From the NCBI GenBank assembly GCA_002470695.1, contig DKNM01000001.1, positions 1 to 17,436 on the forward strand: a DNA stretch of 17,436 nt, written 5' to 3'. The notes beneath the pieces are model-generated. The model was not told the origin of the DNA, did no database searches, and was given only the letters and a program-made list of their open reading frames with translations. How positions within the stretch are numbered: the first letter of the stretch is position 1; every line of letters starts with the position of its first letter. The position numbers and the translations under genes were made by a program. Source of the stretch: Candidatus Neomicrothrix sp. UBA7388 (lineage in GTDB: Bacteria; Actinomycetota; Acidimicrobiia; Acidimicrobiales; Poriferisodalaceae). Positions 6,754 through 13,859 of this stretch are shown here, piece after piece.

Positions 6754-8304
6754 GTGAGTTGGGAATCTGAAATTAACGAATTAAGACAAAGAGAAGCTTT
6801 CGCTGAAGGACTTGGCGGGGAAGAAAAAGTAGAACGTCAGCATCACTTCGGCAAGCTAACTATTCGCGAGCGCTTCGCAGCGATGGCAGACGTTGATTCC
6901 TTCCATGAAATTGGCAAGACCGCTGGAGTAGCCAGCTACGACGCTGACGGCAATCTGATGTCGCTGTTGCCGTCTAACTTTCTTTTTGGCTTAGCCCGTA
7001 TTGAAGATCGCCCAGTCCTGCTCTCAGGTGATGACTTTACGGTCCGCGGAGGATCCAACGAAGCGACGATCCCAGAAAAGCGCAATACGGCTGAAGGCAT
7101 GGCCTTAGAGCTGAAACTTCCACACATACGGCTAGTAGATGGAATGGGTGGGGGTGGGTCTGTCAAGACGATTGAAACGGCAGGACGCACATATATCCCT
7201 CAACTTCAGGGCTGGGAAACAGTTGTTCAACACTTGGCTGTCGCGCCGTCGGTCTCGCTGGCTCTTGGTTCTGTGGCAGGGATAGGTGCAGCCCGCGTTG
7301 CGACATCTCACTACTCCGTCATTGTCCGCGAAAGCGCACAAATGATGATTGCCGGCCCTGCTCTTGTGGAGCAAGCGCAGCTGGGAGACCACGGCAAAGA
7401 AGAATTAGGGCACGCGAATATCCATACCGGAAATGGAGCGATCGATGATGCCGTCGACTCGGAAACAGAAGCCTTCGATCGAGCAAAGAGATTCTTGTCT
7501 TACCTGCCCTCTAACGTAGATGAACTAGCTCCGCGAATAGACACTCATGACCCAGCGGAGCGAAAAGACGAAGATCTGCTCTCTATTGTCCCTCGCGAAG
7601 CGCGCCGCGTTTACAAAATGAGGGAGATCATTAACTCTGTTTTTGACTCCGACTCATTTTTCGAAATCGGCCGCTCATGGGGTAAATCGATTATCACAGG
7701 ATTTGCGCGCTTAGACGGATTTCCCGTGGCGGTCTTTGCTGAAGACCCCTATCAATACGGTGGAGCTTGGACTGCTGATGGATGCCGCAAGCTCATACGA
7801 CTTCTTGATACGGCCTCAACCTTTCACTTGCCAGTAGTGCATCTCGAGGACTGCCCTGGCTTTTTAATTGGCAAAGAATCAGAAGAAAATGCGACGATTA
7901 GATACGGTTCGCAAGTACTTGCTGCACTGGGGCAATTAACAACACCATTCGCCTGTGTCGTCATCCGTAAGGCTTTTGGAGTAGCTGGAGCTGCCAACAA
8001 TAAACCCGGTTTTTACAGTCTCCGCTACGCATGGCCATCCGGTGATTGGGGCTCACTGCCTATTGAAGGTGGGATCGAAGTTGCCTATAAACAGGAACTA
8101 GCTGATTCTGCTAACCCTGAAGAATTACTTGAGGAGATTCGAGAAAGACTAAACAAAGTAAGATCACCTCACCGTGCTGCAGAATTTTTTGAAATTGAAG
8201 AAATAATAGATCCGCGAGATACTCGTCCCATCCTGTGCGAATGGGTTGGGCTAGCCCAACGTGCCTTAACCACAGGGACATCCTCATTTACTTTCAGACC
8301 ATGA
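6754..8304 (+). CDS. Acyl-CoA carboxylase beta subunit (carboxyltransferase, PccB/AccD-like)
   Basis: The 516-residue protein has the two crotonase-like halves of a biotin-dependent carboxyltransferase. The N-terminal half shows GKLTIRERFAAM (33-44), the common CT start signature, and RGGSNEATIPEKR near 98-110. The C-terminal half shows PGFLIG (368-373), RKAFGVAGAANN (405-416) and AWPSGDWGSLPIEGG (426-440). Normal members carboxylate a short or branched acyl-CoA using biotin-CO2. The N-terminal oxyanion region, GSVAGIGAARVA (172-183), departs from the usual CAGGA form. No biotin carboxylase or biotin carrier gene is nearby, so an alpha subunit must come from elsewhere or the protein works otherwise. 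The GTG at 6754 is preceded by TAGGAA. It heads a same-strand run with acyl-CoA dehydrogenase, SDR and membrane protein genes. The substrate is unknown. Confidence 0.88.
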   Translation: MSWESEINELRQREAFAEGLGGEEKVERQHHFGKLTIRERFAAMADVDSFHEIGKTAGVASYDADGNLMSLLPSNFLFGLARIEDRPVLLSGDDFTVRGGSNEATIPEKRNTAEGMALELKLPHIRLVDGMGGGGSVKTIETAGRTYIPQLQGWETVVQHLAVAPSVSLALGSVAGIGAARVATSHYSVIVRESAQMMIAGPALVEQAQLGDHGKEELGHANIHTGNGAIDDAVDSETEAFDRAKRFLSYLPSNVDELAPRIDTHDPAERKDEDLLSIVPREARRVYKMREIINSVFDSDSFFEIGRSWGKSIITGFARLDGFPVAVFAEDPYQYGGAWTADGCRKLIRLLDTASTFHLPVVHLEDCPGFLIGKESEENATIRYGSQVLAALGQLTTPFACVVIRKAFGVAGAANNKPGFYSLRYAWPSGDWGSLPIEGGIEVAYKQELADSANPEELLEEIRERLNKVRSPHRAAEFFEIEEIIDPRDTRPILCEWVGLAQRALTTGTSSFTFRP

Positions 8305-8375
8305 CCAAAATTTGCGATAAGCGAAGGTAACGCGAAAGCTCCAACCATCCCGTACTTCAAATACTTAGGAACCTA

Positions 8376-9629
8376 ATGCGCCCAACATATAGCGAAGAAG
8401 CTGAGACTTACCGACAGAAAATTCAAGGTTTCTTGGGTGAACATCTGCCGGCAAATTGGACGGGTATCGGAGCCCTTGACGATGACTCTCGGGAGACGTT
8501 CATCGAAGAATGGCGTGCCCTGCTTGCCGAAAACAAACTTCTTGCCGTGTCTTGGCCAGAAGAGTACGGCGGCGCTGGCTTGAGCGAAGTAGAGCGAATT
8601 GTCCTAGCTGAAGAATTTGCCAAGGCAGGCGTCCCCGAAGGAAATGAAAATGACGCGTTCTCGATAACAATGGTTGGAAACGCAATTATTGAGTGTGGCT
8701 CAGAAGAACAAAAACGAAAATTTCTTCCGCGGATAATTAGTGGTGAAGATCGCTGGTGCCAAGGGTATAGCGAACCTAATAGCGGCTCTGACCTAGCCAA
8801 TCTAGGAACGCGAGCAGTGCTAGACGGCGATGAGTGGGTTGTAAACGGCCAAAAAGTTTGGACCTCAAGCGGCCACACAGCTAACTGGATCTTCGTTCTT
8901 TGTCGGACAACTCCCGACGCTCCAAAACACAAAGGAATTTCGTTCCTCTTGGTCCCAATGGATCAGGAAGGTGTTGACTGCCGCCCGATTATCAACATAA
9001 GCAATCGACATGACTTCAATGAGGTTTTCTTCTCGGACGCGAAGACACCAAAAGACCACGTGGTAGGCGATGTCAATGACGGATGGCGAGTAGCTAACGT
9101 CCTTCTGGGCTTCGAACGCGGTCATGGAGCAACCACCGACGCCGTGCGCTTTAGAGATGAATTTGACCGGGTGCTGACGGTGGCACAAAACAGGGGCGCA
9201 GACGACGATCCGCTCATGCGTCAAGACCTAGCTCGTGCTCACAGCAAGGTCGAAATAATGAAATGGATGGGCCAACGCCAGGTGACGTCGGTTCTAGCGG
9301 GGAACCCTCCCGGTCCGGAATCGTCGCTTCACAAATTACTCTGGAGCGAATATCACACTTGGTTCACCGAGAAAACCATGCACATCTTGGGCCCCGAAGC
9401 AATGACTCCCAGCGGACGACAGTCTGCCTCGGGTATCCAGACTGATGCAATCGGAGCTGAATTTTCGAGTTTGGCGTGGGTGCAAACAATGCTTGGTGCT
9501 CGACCCGGCACAATCTACGCAGGAACTTCGGAAGTGCAGCGAAACATAGTCGGGGACCGAGTACTCGGGCTCCCGCGTGAGCCACGGGCTGACAGCGGCC
9601 CATGGAACGAAATAGGAAAAAGCAATTAA
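8376..9629 (+). CDS. Acyl-CoA dehydrogenase with Ala at the usual catalytic Glu position
   Basis: This 417-residue FadE-type protein has all main acyl-CoA dehydrogenase motifs: CQGYSEPNSGSDLANLGTRA (128-147), WVVNGQKVWTSSG (154-166), and the C-terminal YAGTSEVQRNIVGDRVLGLPRE. In the last motif the residue aligned with the MCAD-type catalytic Glu is Ala382. A Glu occurs instead at 247 in GFERGHGA, the helix position used by isovaleryl-CoA and long-chain acyl-CoA dehydrogenases, so the enzyme is probably active. Actinobacterial steroid side-chain dehydrogenases of the FadE26/FadE27 type show similar changes and work as heteromers, but no partner gene is adjacent. The ATG at 8376 has AGGA seven bases upstream. 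It follows the carboxyltransferase gene by 71 bases and precedes the SDR gene by 24. Confidence 0.9.
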   Translation: MRPTYSEEAETYRQKIQGFLGEHLPANWTGIGALDDDSRETFIEEWRALLAENKLLAVSWPEEYGGAGLSEVERIVLAEEFAKAGVPEGNENDAFSITMVGNAIIECGSEEQKRKFLPRIISGEDRWCQGYSEPNSGSDLANLGTRAVLDGDEWVVNGQKVWTSSGHTANWIFVLCRTTPDAPKHKGISFLLVPMDQEGVDCRPIINISNRHDFNEVFFSDAKTPKDHVVGDVNDGWRVANVLLGFERGHGATTDAVRFRDEFDRVLTVAQNRGADDDPLMRQDLARAHSKVEIMKWMGQRQVTSVLAGNPPGPESSLHKLLWSEYHTWFTEKTMHILGPEAMTPSGRQSASGIQTDAIGAEFSSLAWVQTMLGARPGTIYAGTSEVQRNIVGDRVLGLPREPRADSGPWNEIGKSN

Positions 9630-9653
9630 TCGAACCACAAGGGGGACGACACC

Positions 9654-10424
9654 ATGGATATGAGACTTGACGGTAAAACAGCGTTAGTAACCGGGGGCTC
9701 AGCCGGAATCGGAAAGGGCATAGCGAAAGCTTTCGCCGATGCCGGAGCGCAAGTAATGATTACCAGCCGCAAGGCGGAAAAGTGTGAAGCGGCGGTGGCC
9801 GAAATTGGAGGAGACACCGACTTCATCGCCTCTCACATTGGTCAGCTTGAGGAAGCAGAACGAGTAATCGATGGCACTATCGAACGATTTGGTGCCGTTG
9901 ACATACTCGTAAATAATGCAGCAACAAACCCCTGGGCGGGACCAATGATTGACTGCGACGTTCCGCGGTTAGATAAGACTTACGAAGTAAACCTGCGAGC
10001 CCCGCTCCAATGGACTCAGACGGCTTGGCAGAAATGGATGCAAGAAAACGGGGGATCAGTTATCAACATTGCGTCTATCGGCGGTCATACGACTAGTGAA
10101 GCCTTAGGGGTTTATTGCATGTTCAAGGACGCATTGATGCATATGACACGTCAGTTAGCCGCAGAGTTGGGGCCTAAAGTTCGCGTTAACTGCATAGCAC
10201 CCGGTTTGATTCGTACTGACTTCGCTAAAGTCTTATGGGACGGACCTCGAGGAAAAATGATCTCCGACATGCTGCCGCTCCAGCGACTGGGTGAGCCTGA
10301 AGATATCGGTGAAGCAGCGCTATACCTCTCAGCTGGGGCATCATGGATGACTGGCAACACCCTTAATCTTGATGGCGGAGAATTGATACGCATTGCCGGC
10401 GAACTGCCTCTTGAAGAAAGTTGA
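9654..10424 (+). CDS. Short-chain dehydrogenase/reductase (classical FabG-like)
   Basis: The 256-residue enzyme has an intact SDR active site: TGGSAGIG cofactor loop (13-20), NNAA in place of NNAG (87-90), Asn113, Ser141, Tyr154 and Lys158, with the usual 13-residue Ser-Tyr spacing. The C-terminal GNTLNLDGG is typical of FabG/3-hydroxyacyl dehydrogenase relatives. It should oxidise or reduce a hydroxyl/ketone, perhaps a 3-hydroxyacyl-CoA generated after the adjacent acyl-CoA dehydrogenase; that link is inferred from context. The ATG at 9654 has a strong AAGGGGGA Shine-Dalgarno, the best in the window. The stop is one base before the likely TTG start of the small membrane protein. Confidence 0.92.
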   Translation: MDMRLDGKTALVTGGSAGIGKGIAKAFADAGAQVMITSRKAEKCEAAVAEIGGDTDFIASHIGQLEEAERVIDGTIERFGAVDILVNNAATNPWAGPMIDCDVPRLDKTYEVNLRAPLQWTQTAWQKWMQENGGSVINIASIGGHTTSEALGVYCMFKDALMHMTRQLAAELGPKVRVNCIAPGLIRTDFAKVLWDGPRGKMISDMLPLQRLGEPEDIGEAALYLSAGASWMTGNTLNLDGGELIRIAGELPLEES

Positions 10425-10425
10425 G

Positions 10426-10782
10426 TTGGCCCGATCGCGGGTCTTCCCTTTCCTTATTTGGACCTTTGTCCTTTGGGTATCGCGCGCCAGGAACGTAGTT
10501 TCAGATAACGACCTTTCTGTTACAGGACGTCTCTGGCGTCTAAGTTTCGTAGTTACTTTCGTAGCATTAGCCGTGATCGTAGGCGTTCGCTTTATCCGAA
10601 ATTTAGAGACTTACAAATGGCTAATGGCGTTGGTGATTTGGTCGATTGGGTTCTGGCTTATACGGGGAGGAGGAATCCTTCTTGACAACGAATGGTCGTT
10701 TGGCTTCAAGTTTGTGCACACGATATTGATGTTGGTGACCTTCTGTCTCGCTGCCCTAGCGATCATCAAACCTGACCGCTAG
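10426..10782 (+). CDS. Small multi-pass membrane protein of unknown function
   Basis: I do not recognise this gene's function. From the TTG at 10426 it encodes 118 residues with hydrophobic segments at about 6-18, 39-55, 64-79 and 95-114, suggesting three or four membrane spans with Arg-rich connecting loops (RARN, RLWRL). In-frame TTG codons also occur at 10393 and 10411, but these overlap the SDR gene; 10426 starts one base after the SDR stop and gives a plausible N terminus, though the site is weak (AAGAAAG). Supporting evidence for a real gene is the continuous coding hydrophobicity, tight coupling to the SDR and lack of a competing frame. Its stop codon shares the CTAG at 10779-10782 with the opposite gene. 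Confidence 0.65.
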   Translation: MARSRVFPFLIWTFVLWVSRARNVVSDNDLSVTGRLWRLSFVVTFVALAVIVGVRFIRNLETYKWLMALVIWSIGFWLIRGGGILLDNEWSFGFKFVHTILMLVTFCLAALAIIKPDR

Positions 10783-11516
10783 ATCCGGTTTGTCACTTCT
10801 AAAAACCAATCCCAAACCATGGCCGGATCCTCAACCATGGCATTGTGCCCCAGACCCTTAAAAACGCGAGGCGGCGCGCAAGGCAGATCATTGTGGTGCT
10901 CAGGCGCGACCAGAGGATCGTGTTCACCGAGGGCAAGAGAAATCGGTGCCGACAGACCATTTAGCAATTCGCTAAATGGAGGCGAACCGGTAACCACTAA
11001 CACGCTCTTTGGATCTTGACGAACTCGCCACCCTTGTTCGGTTCTTTCGACGCCACGTTCCAACGAGGAATCGTCAGGTTCGAGGACACCGGCTAGCCCT
11101 GAAAGCTTGAGAAACCATTCGATCGCGTCACCCCGTGTATCGAACAATCTAGAAGGTTTAGCCGCAATATCTGGGAGTCGTCTAAGTTCCTCCTCGCTCC
11201 ACTGCAATTTGACCCCAATCATTCCTACCGCACGCGGTAGGTGACCGAAAAAGCCTGTTGCAAGAGCAGCACCGACTGCGCCACCCATTGAGTGTCCTAG
11301 CACTACGTAGTCCTCATTGGAACTCAAAAGGGTTGCCACGTCAGCTGCCATTTCGCCGAAAGAGTAGCTGGCGCTCCAATTGGAGGACCCGTGACCACGC
11401 AGATCAGGAGCCAAAACTCGGCCGGGCCATGCCGCCACATTGATCAAGGGATTCCAAACCTCCCCTGTCGCTCCGAGACCATGCAGCAACATAAGAGTTG
11501 GCTTAGGTTCAGTCAT
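10779..11516 (-). CDS. Alpha/beta hydrolase (fold-1 esterase/hydrolase)
   Basis: The 245-residue protein shows a complete alpha/beta hydrolase signature: oxyanion-hole LLHGLG (about 10-15), VLAPDLRGHGSS (34-45), nucleophile elbow GHSMGG with Ser76, acid GEHDPLV with Asp200, and base GLGHNAMVEDP with His224. It probably hydrolyses an ester, lactone or C-C bond of a small hydrophobic substrate (the MhpC/BphD, esterase and haloperoxidase families share these motifs); the sequence does not separate these. No signal peptide is present, so it is cytoplasmic. The ATG at 11516 has no evident Shine-Dalgarno. The gene is divergent from the MFS transporter across 154 bases and overlaps the membrane protein gene by 4 bases at its stop. 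Confidence 0.9.
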   Translation of the reverse strand: MTEPKPTLMLLHGLGATGEVWNPLINVAAWPGRVLAPDLRGHGSSNWSASYSFGEMAADVATLLSSNEDYVVLGHSMGGAVGAALATGFFGHLPRAVGMIGVKLQWSEEELRRLPDIAAKPSRLFDTRGDAIEWFLKLSGLAGVLEPDDSSLERGVERTEQGWRVRQDPKSVLVVTGSPPFSELLNGLSAPISLALGEHDPLVAPEHHNDLPCAPPRVFKGLGHNAMVEDPAMVWDWFLEVTNRI

Positions 11517-11543
11517 GGATGAATGTTAGTGCGCGTAGTAGAC

Positions 11544-11565
11544 GTAATTGTGCTTGCGAAATTAC
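11544..11565. promoter_or_regulatory. Inverted repeat GTAATT-N10-AATTAC in the hydrolase/MFS divergent region (candidate operator)
   Basis: GTAATT (11544-11549) and AATTAC (11560-11565) form a perfect 6-base inverted repeat with a 10-base spacer, 22 bases in all, which is an ordinary dimeric-regulator geometry. It lies 28 bases upstream of the hydrolase ATG and about 105 bases upstream of the MFS GTG. The rest of 11517-11670 shows no clear promoter pair. Chance occurrence cannot be excluded. Confidence 0.3.
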
Positions 11566-11670
11566 ATCGGAGGGCCTCGTAGCAGCAGACCAGTCGAGGG
11601 AGATTGAGGTAACTAGCGGGGAGTTTGCGTAAAAGCAGCGAAACTATCTTTGTGATGGCACCATGTAGCG

Positions 11671-12933
11671 GTGCCTGCGAACCGATCACCCTTCCGAGGA
11701 TGGAAGGTAGTTAATGCAGGCATCCTCATCCAATTCATTCAAAGCGCTCTCATCATGCAAGCGATGGGTAGCTATCTCGTAGTGCTCGAGCGCCAATTTG
11801 GCTGGAGTAAATCCGTGCTCTCTGCAGCATTCTCCGTCAATCGCTTTGAGTCAGCTCTGTTGGGACCCTTGCAAGGTTGGATGCTCGACCGTTACGGCCC
11901 GAAAAGGATTGCTCGCATTGGGTCCTTCTTCCTTGTCGCAGGGTTTGTTTGGTTCAGCCAAATCCAGACCTTATGGGAATTCTTTGGGTCTTTTTTGTTG
12001 ATTGCGATTGGTGCTGGTTTAAGCGGGTTTCTTACGGTGACGGTCGCAATAGTTCGATGGTTTGAGCGACGACGTGCCCGTGCTCTGGCGACCGGAAGCC
12101 TAGGATTCGCTGCGGGAGGTTTAGCTGTACCAATTGTCGTCTGGTCCATGAATGCAAATGGGTGGCAAACCACTGCAGCGGTTTCAGGAATATTTGCCGG
12201 CATAGCTGTTTATTTTTTCGCAAGTTATCTTGACGGTTATCCATCCGACTTCGGTCAAGAAGTAGATGGCTTACCGCCTGAAGCGAATGCAGATAATCCG
12301 AAACCTGAGGGGCTTACCTCAATTCACTTCACCGCAAAAGAGGCGCTGCGAACACGGGCGTTCTGGATGATCTCGTTGGGTCATATGAGCGCACTTTTTG
12401 TCGTTGGCGCCGTTATGGCCCACCTCGCACTATTCCTCACCTCCGAACGTGGATACTCACTCCAACAAGCGAGCTTCGTGGGAGCGGCCCTGCCAGTAAT
12501 GCAGATAATTGGCATGGCGATAGGAGGAACTTTGGGAGACAGAGTGAACAAACGACTTATTGCATCAGTTGCAATGCTCGGTCATGCAGGTGGAATTCTG
12601 GTTTTAGCGTTCACCCAATCCTCATGGATGATTGGTCTATTCGTCCTGCTTCATGGACTGGCATGGGGAGCCCGCGGTCCTCTGATGCAGGCGCTCAGAG
12701 CTGATTACTTTGGAGCCTCGTCATTCGGGTTCATAATGGGTCTTAGTTCGCTGATCGTGATGCTCGGAACAGTTCTTGGGCCAATTATCGCTGGAGTTCT
12801 AGCGGATGCAACGGGGAGCTATCGCTCTGGTTTTGTGGTCTTAGCTATCTTGGCTGCCCTGGGAATGATCTTCTTTGTCCTAGCTACTCCTCCGCGACCG
12901 CCTGACCGAGGTAGTGCTCCAAGCCTCAACTAG
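11671..12933 (+). CDS. MFS transporter, OFA/monocarboxylate-porter-like
   Basis: The 420-residue product is a 12-segment major facilitator protein: two sets of six hydrophobic spans divided by a hydrophilic stretch at about 190-225. The loop after span 2, GWMLDRYGPKR (69-79), is the family's G-x-x-x-D-R-x-G-x-[KR]-[KR] motif A, and a weaker counterpart, GGTLGDRVNKR, appears in the second half. Overall sequence resembles oxalate/formate and monocarboxylate porters, so uptake or efflux of a small organic acid is plausible but unproven. The GTG at 11671 is supported by homologous-looking FRGWKVV near the N terminus; no good Shine-Dalgarno is visible. The last 54 bases overlap the convergent YihY/BrkB-type gene. 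Confidence 0.87.
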   Translation: MPANRSPFRGWKVVNAGILIQFIQSALIMQAMGSYLVVLERQFGWSKSVLSAAFSVNRFESALLGPLQGWMLDRYGPKRIARIGSFFLVAGFVWFSQIQTLWEFFGSFLLIAIGAGLSGFLTVTVAIVRWFERRRARALATGSLGFAAGGLAVPIVVWSMNANGWQTTAAVSGIFAGIAVYFFASYLDGYPSDFGQEVDGLPPEANADNPKPEGLTSIHFTAKEALRTRAFWMISLGHMSALFVVGAVMAHLALFLTSERGYSLQQASFVGAALPVMQIIGMAIGGTLGDRVNKRLIASVAMLGHAGGILVLAFTQSSWMIGLFVLLHGLAWGARGPLMQALRADYFGASSFGFIMGLSSLIVMLGTVLGPIIAGVLADATGSYRSGFVVLAILAALGMIFFVLATPPRPPDRGSAPSLN

Positions 12934-13770
12934 TACTGATTCTGCCTCGGCCGCAAGCAGCATCGATGAAGCAGATAAGTAAAGCCAAATCAACAAGACG
13001 GCAACGGCGCCTAACGACCCAAACGTAGCTTGTAATTGATCAGCTGAAGCGGCTGCAACGCTCATACCGAAGGTGCCACTAATCCAAATTATGCCACCGA
13101 TTCCGACAGCGATTAGTCGGGCTCTTCTCAAAGTGGAAGGACCGACGACCATCCGATAAATCCATCCGAGGGACATAGAAGCGAGAATTAATACGAATGG
13201 CCAACGAGCGGCTTCCAGCCACGGACGCATGCCTGGCCCTAAACCAGCCGCTTCAAGTGTCCTGGGAAAAGCGATAACGCCCCAAATCACTATCGTCGTT
13301 ACAAGCATGGCGACCAACGAAAGTTTCAGAGCAAATATGCGGCCTTGAATCCAGTTGTGGGGGCTTCGCCGCGCATGAGCAATTCGAATTGCCATAACAG
13401 ATGAATTAAACGCGTTTGATACCAGCCACATCAAACCGAAGAGCCCTATAGCCAAGCTGATGCCAACCCGTCCTTCTCCAATCGAGGTAACACCACGAAG
13501 CTGGGTGACTACAAGCTTCCCCGCTTCATCCGGTAAAGCATCAGTCAATGGTTCCAATTGCTCGGCTACTTCATATGGTTCAGCCACTAAGCCGTAAATA
13601 GAGACGATCGTAACAACGGCAGGAACGAGAGCAAGAGCGAAGAAATATGCAACTCCCGCAGCGGCAAGCAAGGTGTGATGCTCTGATACATTCGACGCAA
13701 ATTGGCGGAGGAGTCGCCAGAAACCAGGTCGCCGCCGCTCCACATTCACGTTTTCTTGCGAGCCGGCCAT
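12880..13770 (-). CDS. YihY/virulence factor BrkB family inner-membrane protein
   Basis: The 296-residue protein has the YihY/BrkB pattern: about six hydrophobic segments, an N-terminal amphipathic helix (FWRLLRQFASNV), the AAAGVAYFFALALVP signature in span 1 (36-50), and a late LGAVAVLLIWLYLSASSMLLAAE span characteristic of the family. Function is poorly understood; it was once wrongly named ribonuclease BN. The C-terminal tail is Arg- and Ser-rich and its 3' end lies within the MFS gene on the other strand (54-base overlap). The ATG at 13770 has no clear Shine-Dalgarno; AT-rich TATTTAA lies directly before it. It is divergent from the P450 operon across 89 bases and probably unrelated to it. 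Confidence 0.88.
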   Translation of the reverse strand: MAGSQENVNVERRRPGFWRLLRQFASNVSEHHTLLAAAGVAYFFALALVPAVVTIVSIYGLVAEPYEVAEQLEPLTDALPDEAGKLVVTQLRGVTSIGEGRVGISLAIGLFGLMWLVSNAFNSSVMAIRIAHARRSPHNWIQGRIFALKLSLVAMLVTTIVIWGVIAFPRTLEAAGLGPGMRPWLEAARWPFVLILASMSLGWIYRMVVGPSTLRRARLIAVGIGGIIWISGTFGMSVAAASADQLQATFGSLGAVAVLLIWLYLSASSMLLAAEAESVLVEAWSTTSVRRSRRSS

Positions 13771-13844
13771 TTAAATAGAGTGCCAGTGAAATTGTTAACG
13801 ACCAACTACTCGTTCCTTAACCCGACGATCAAACACCAAGTCGT

Positions 13845-13850
13845 GATAAT
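13845..13850 (+). promoter_or_regulatory. Candidate -10 element for the P450 operon (short-leader transcript)
   Basis: GATAAT at 13845-13850, preceded by the TG of a TGATAAT string, ends nine bases before the ATG at 13860 and matches five of six bases of TATAAT. If used, transcription would begin two to three bases before the start codon, consistent with the absence of a Shine-Dalgarno and with leaderless translation common in actinobacteria. No convincing -35 is seen. Confidence 0.35.
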
Positions 13851-13859
13851 AACGGCCGT

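Noticed and set aside
8423..8932. 169-codon minus-strand open frame inside the second acyl-CoA dehydrogenase gene
   Set aside because: It is a shadow of a strongly conserved plus-strand gene, with Ser/Pro/Arg-rich composition and no recognisable domain.
13794..13819. Imperfect dyad GTTAACGA...TCGTTCCTTAAC before the P450 gene
   Set aside because: Only a 5-base contiguous match is found (AACGA/TCGTT), too weak to call an operator.
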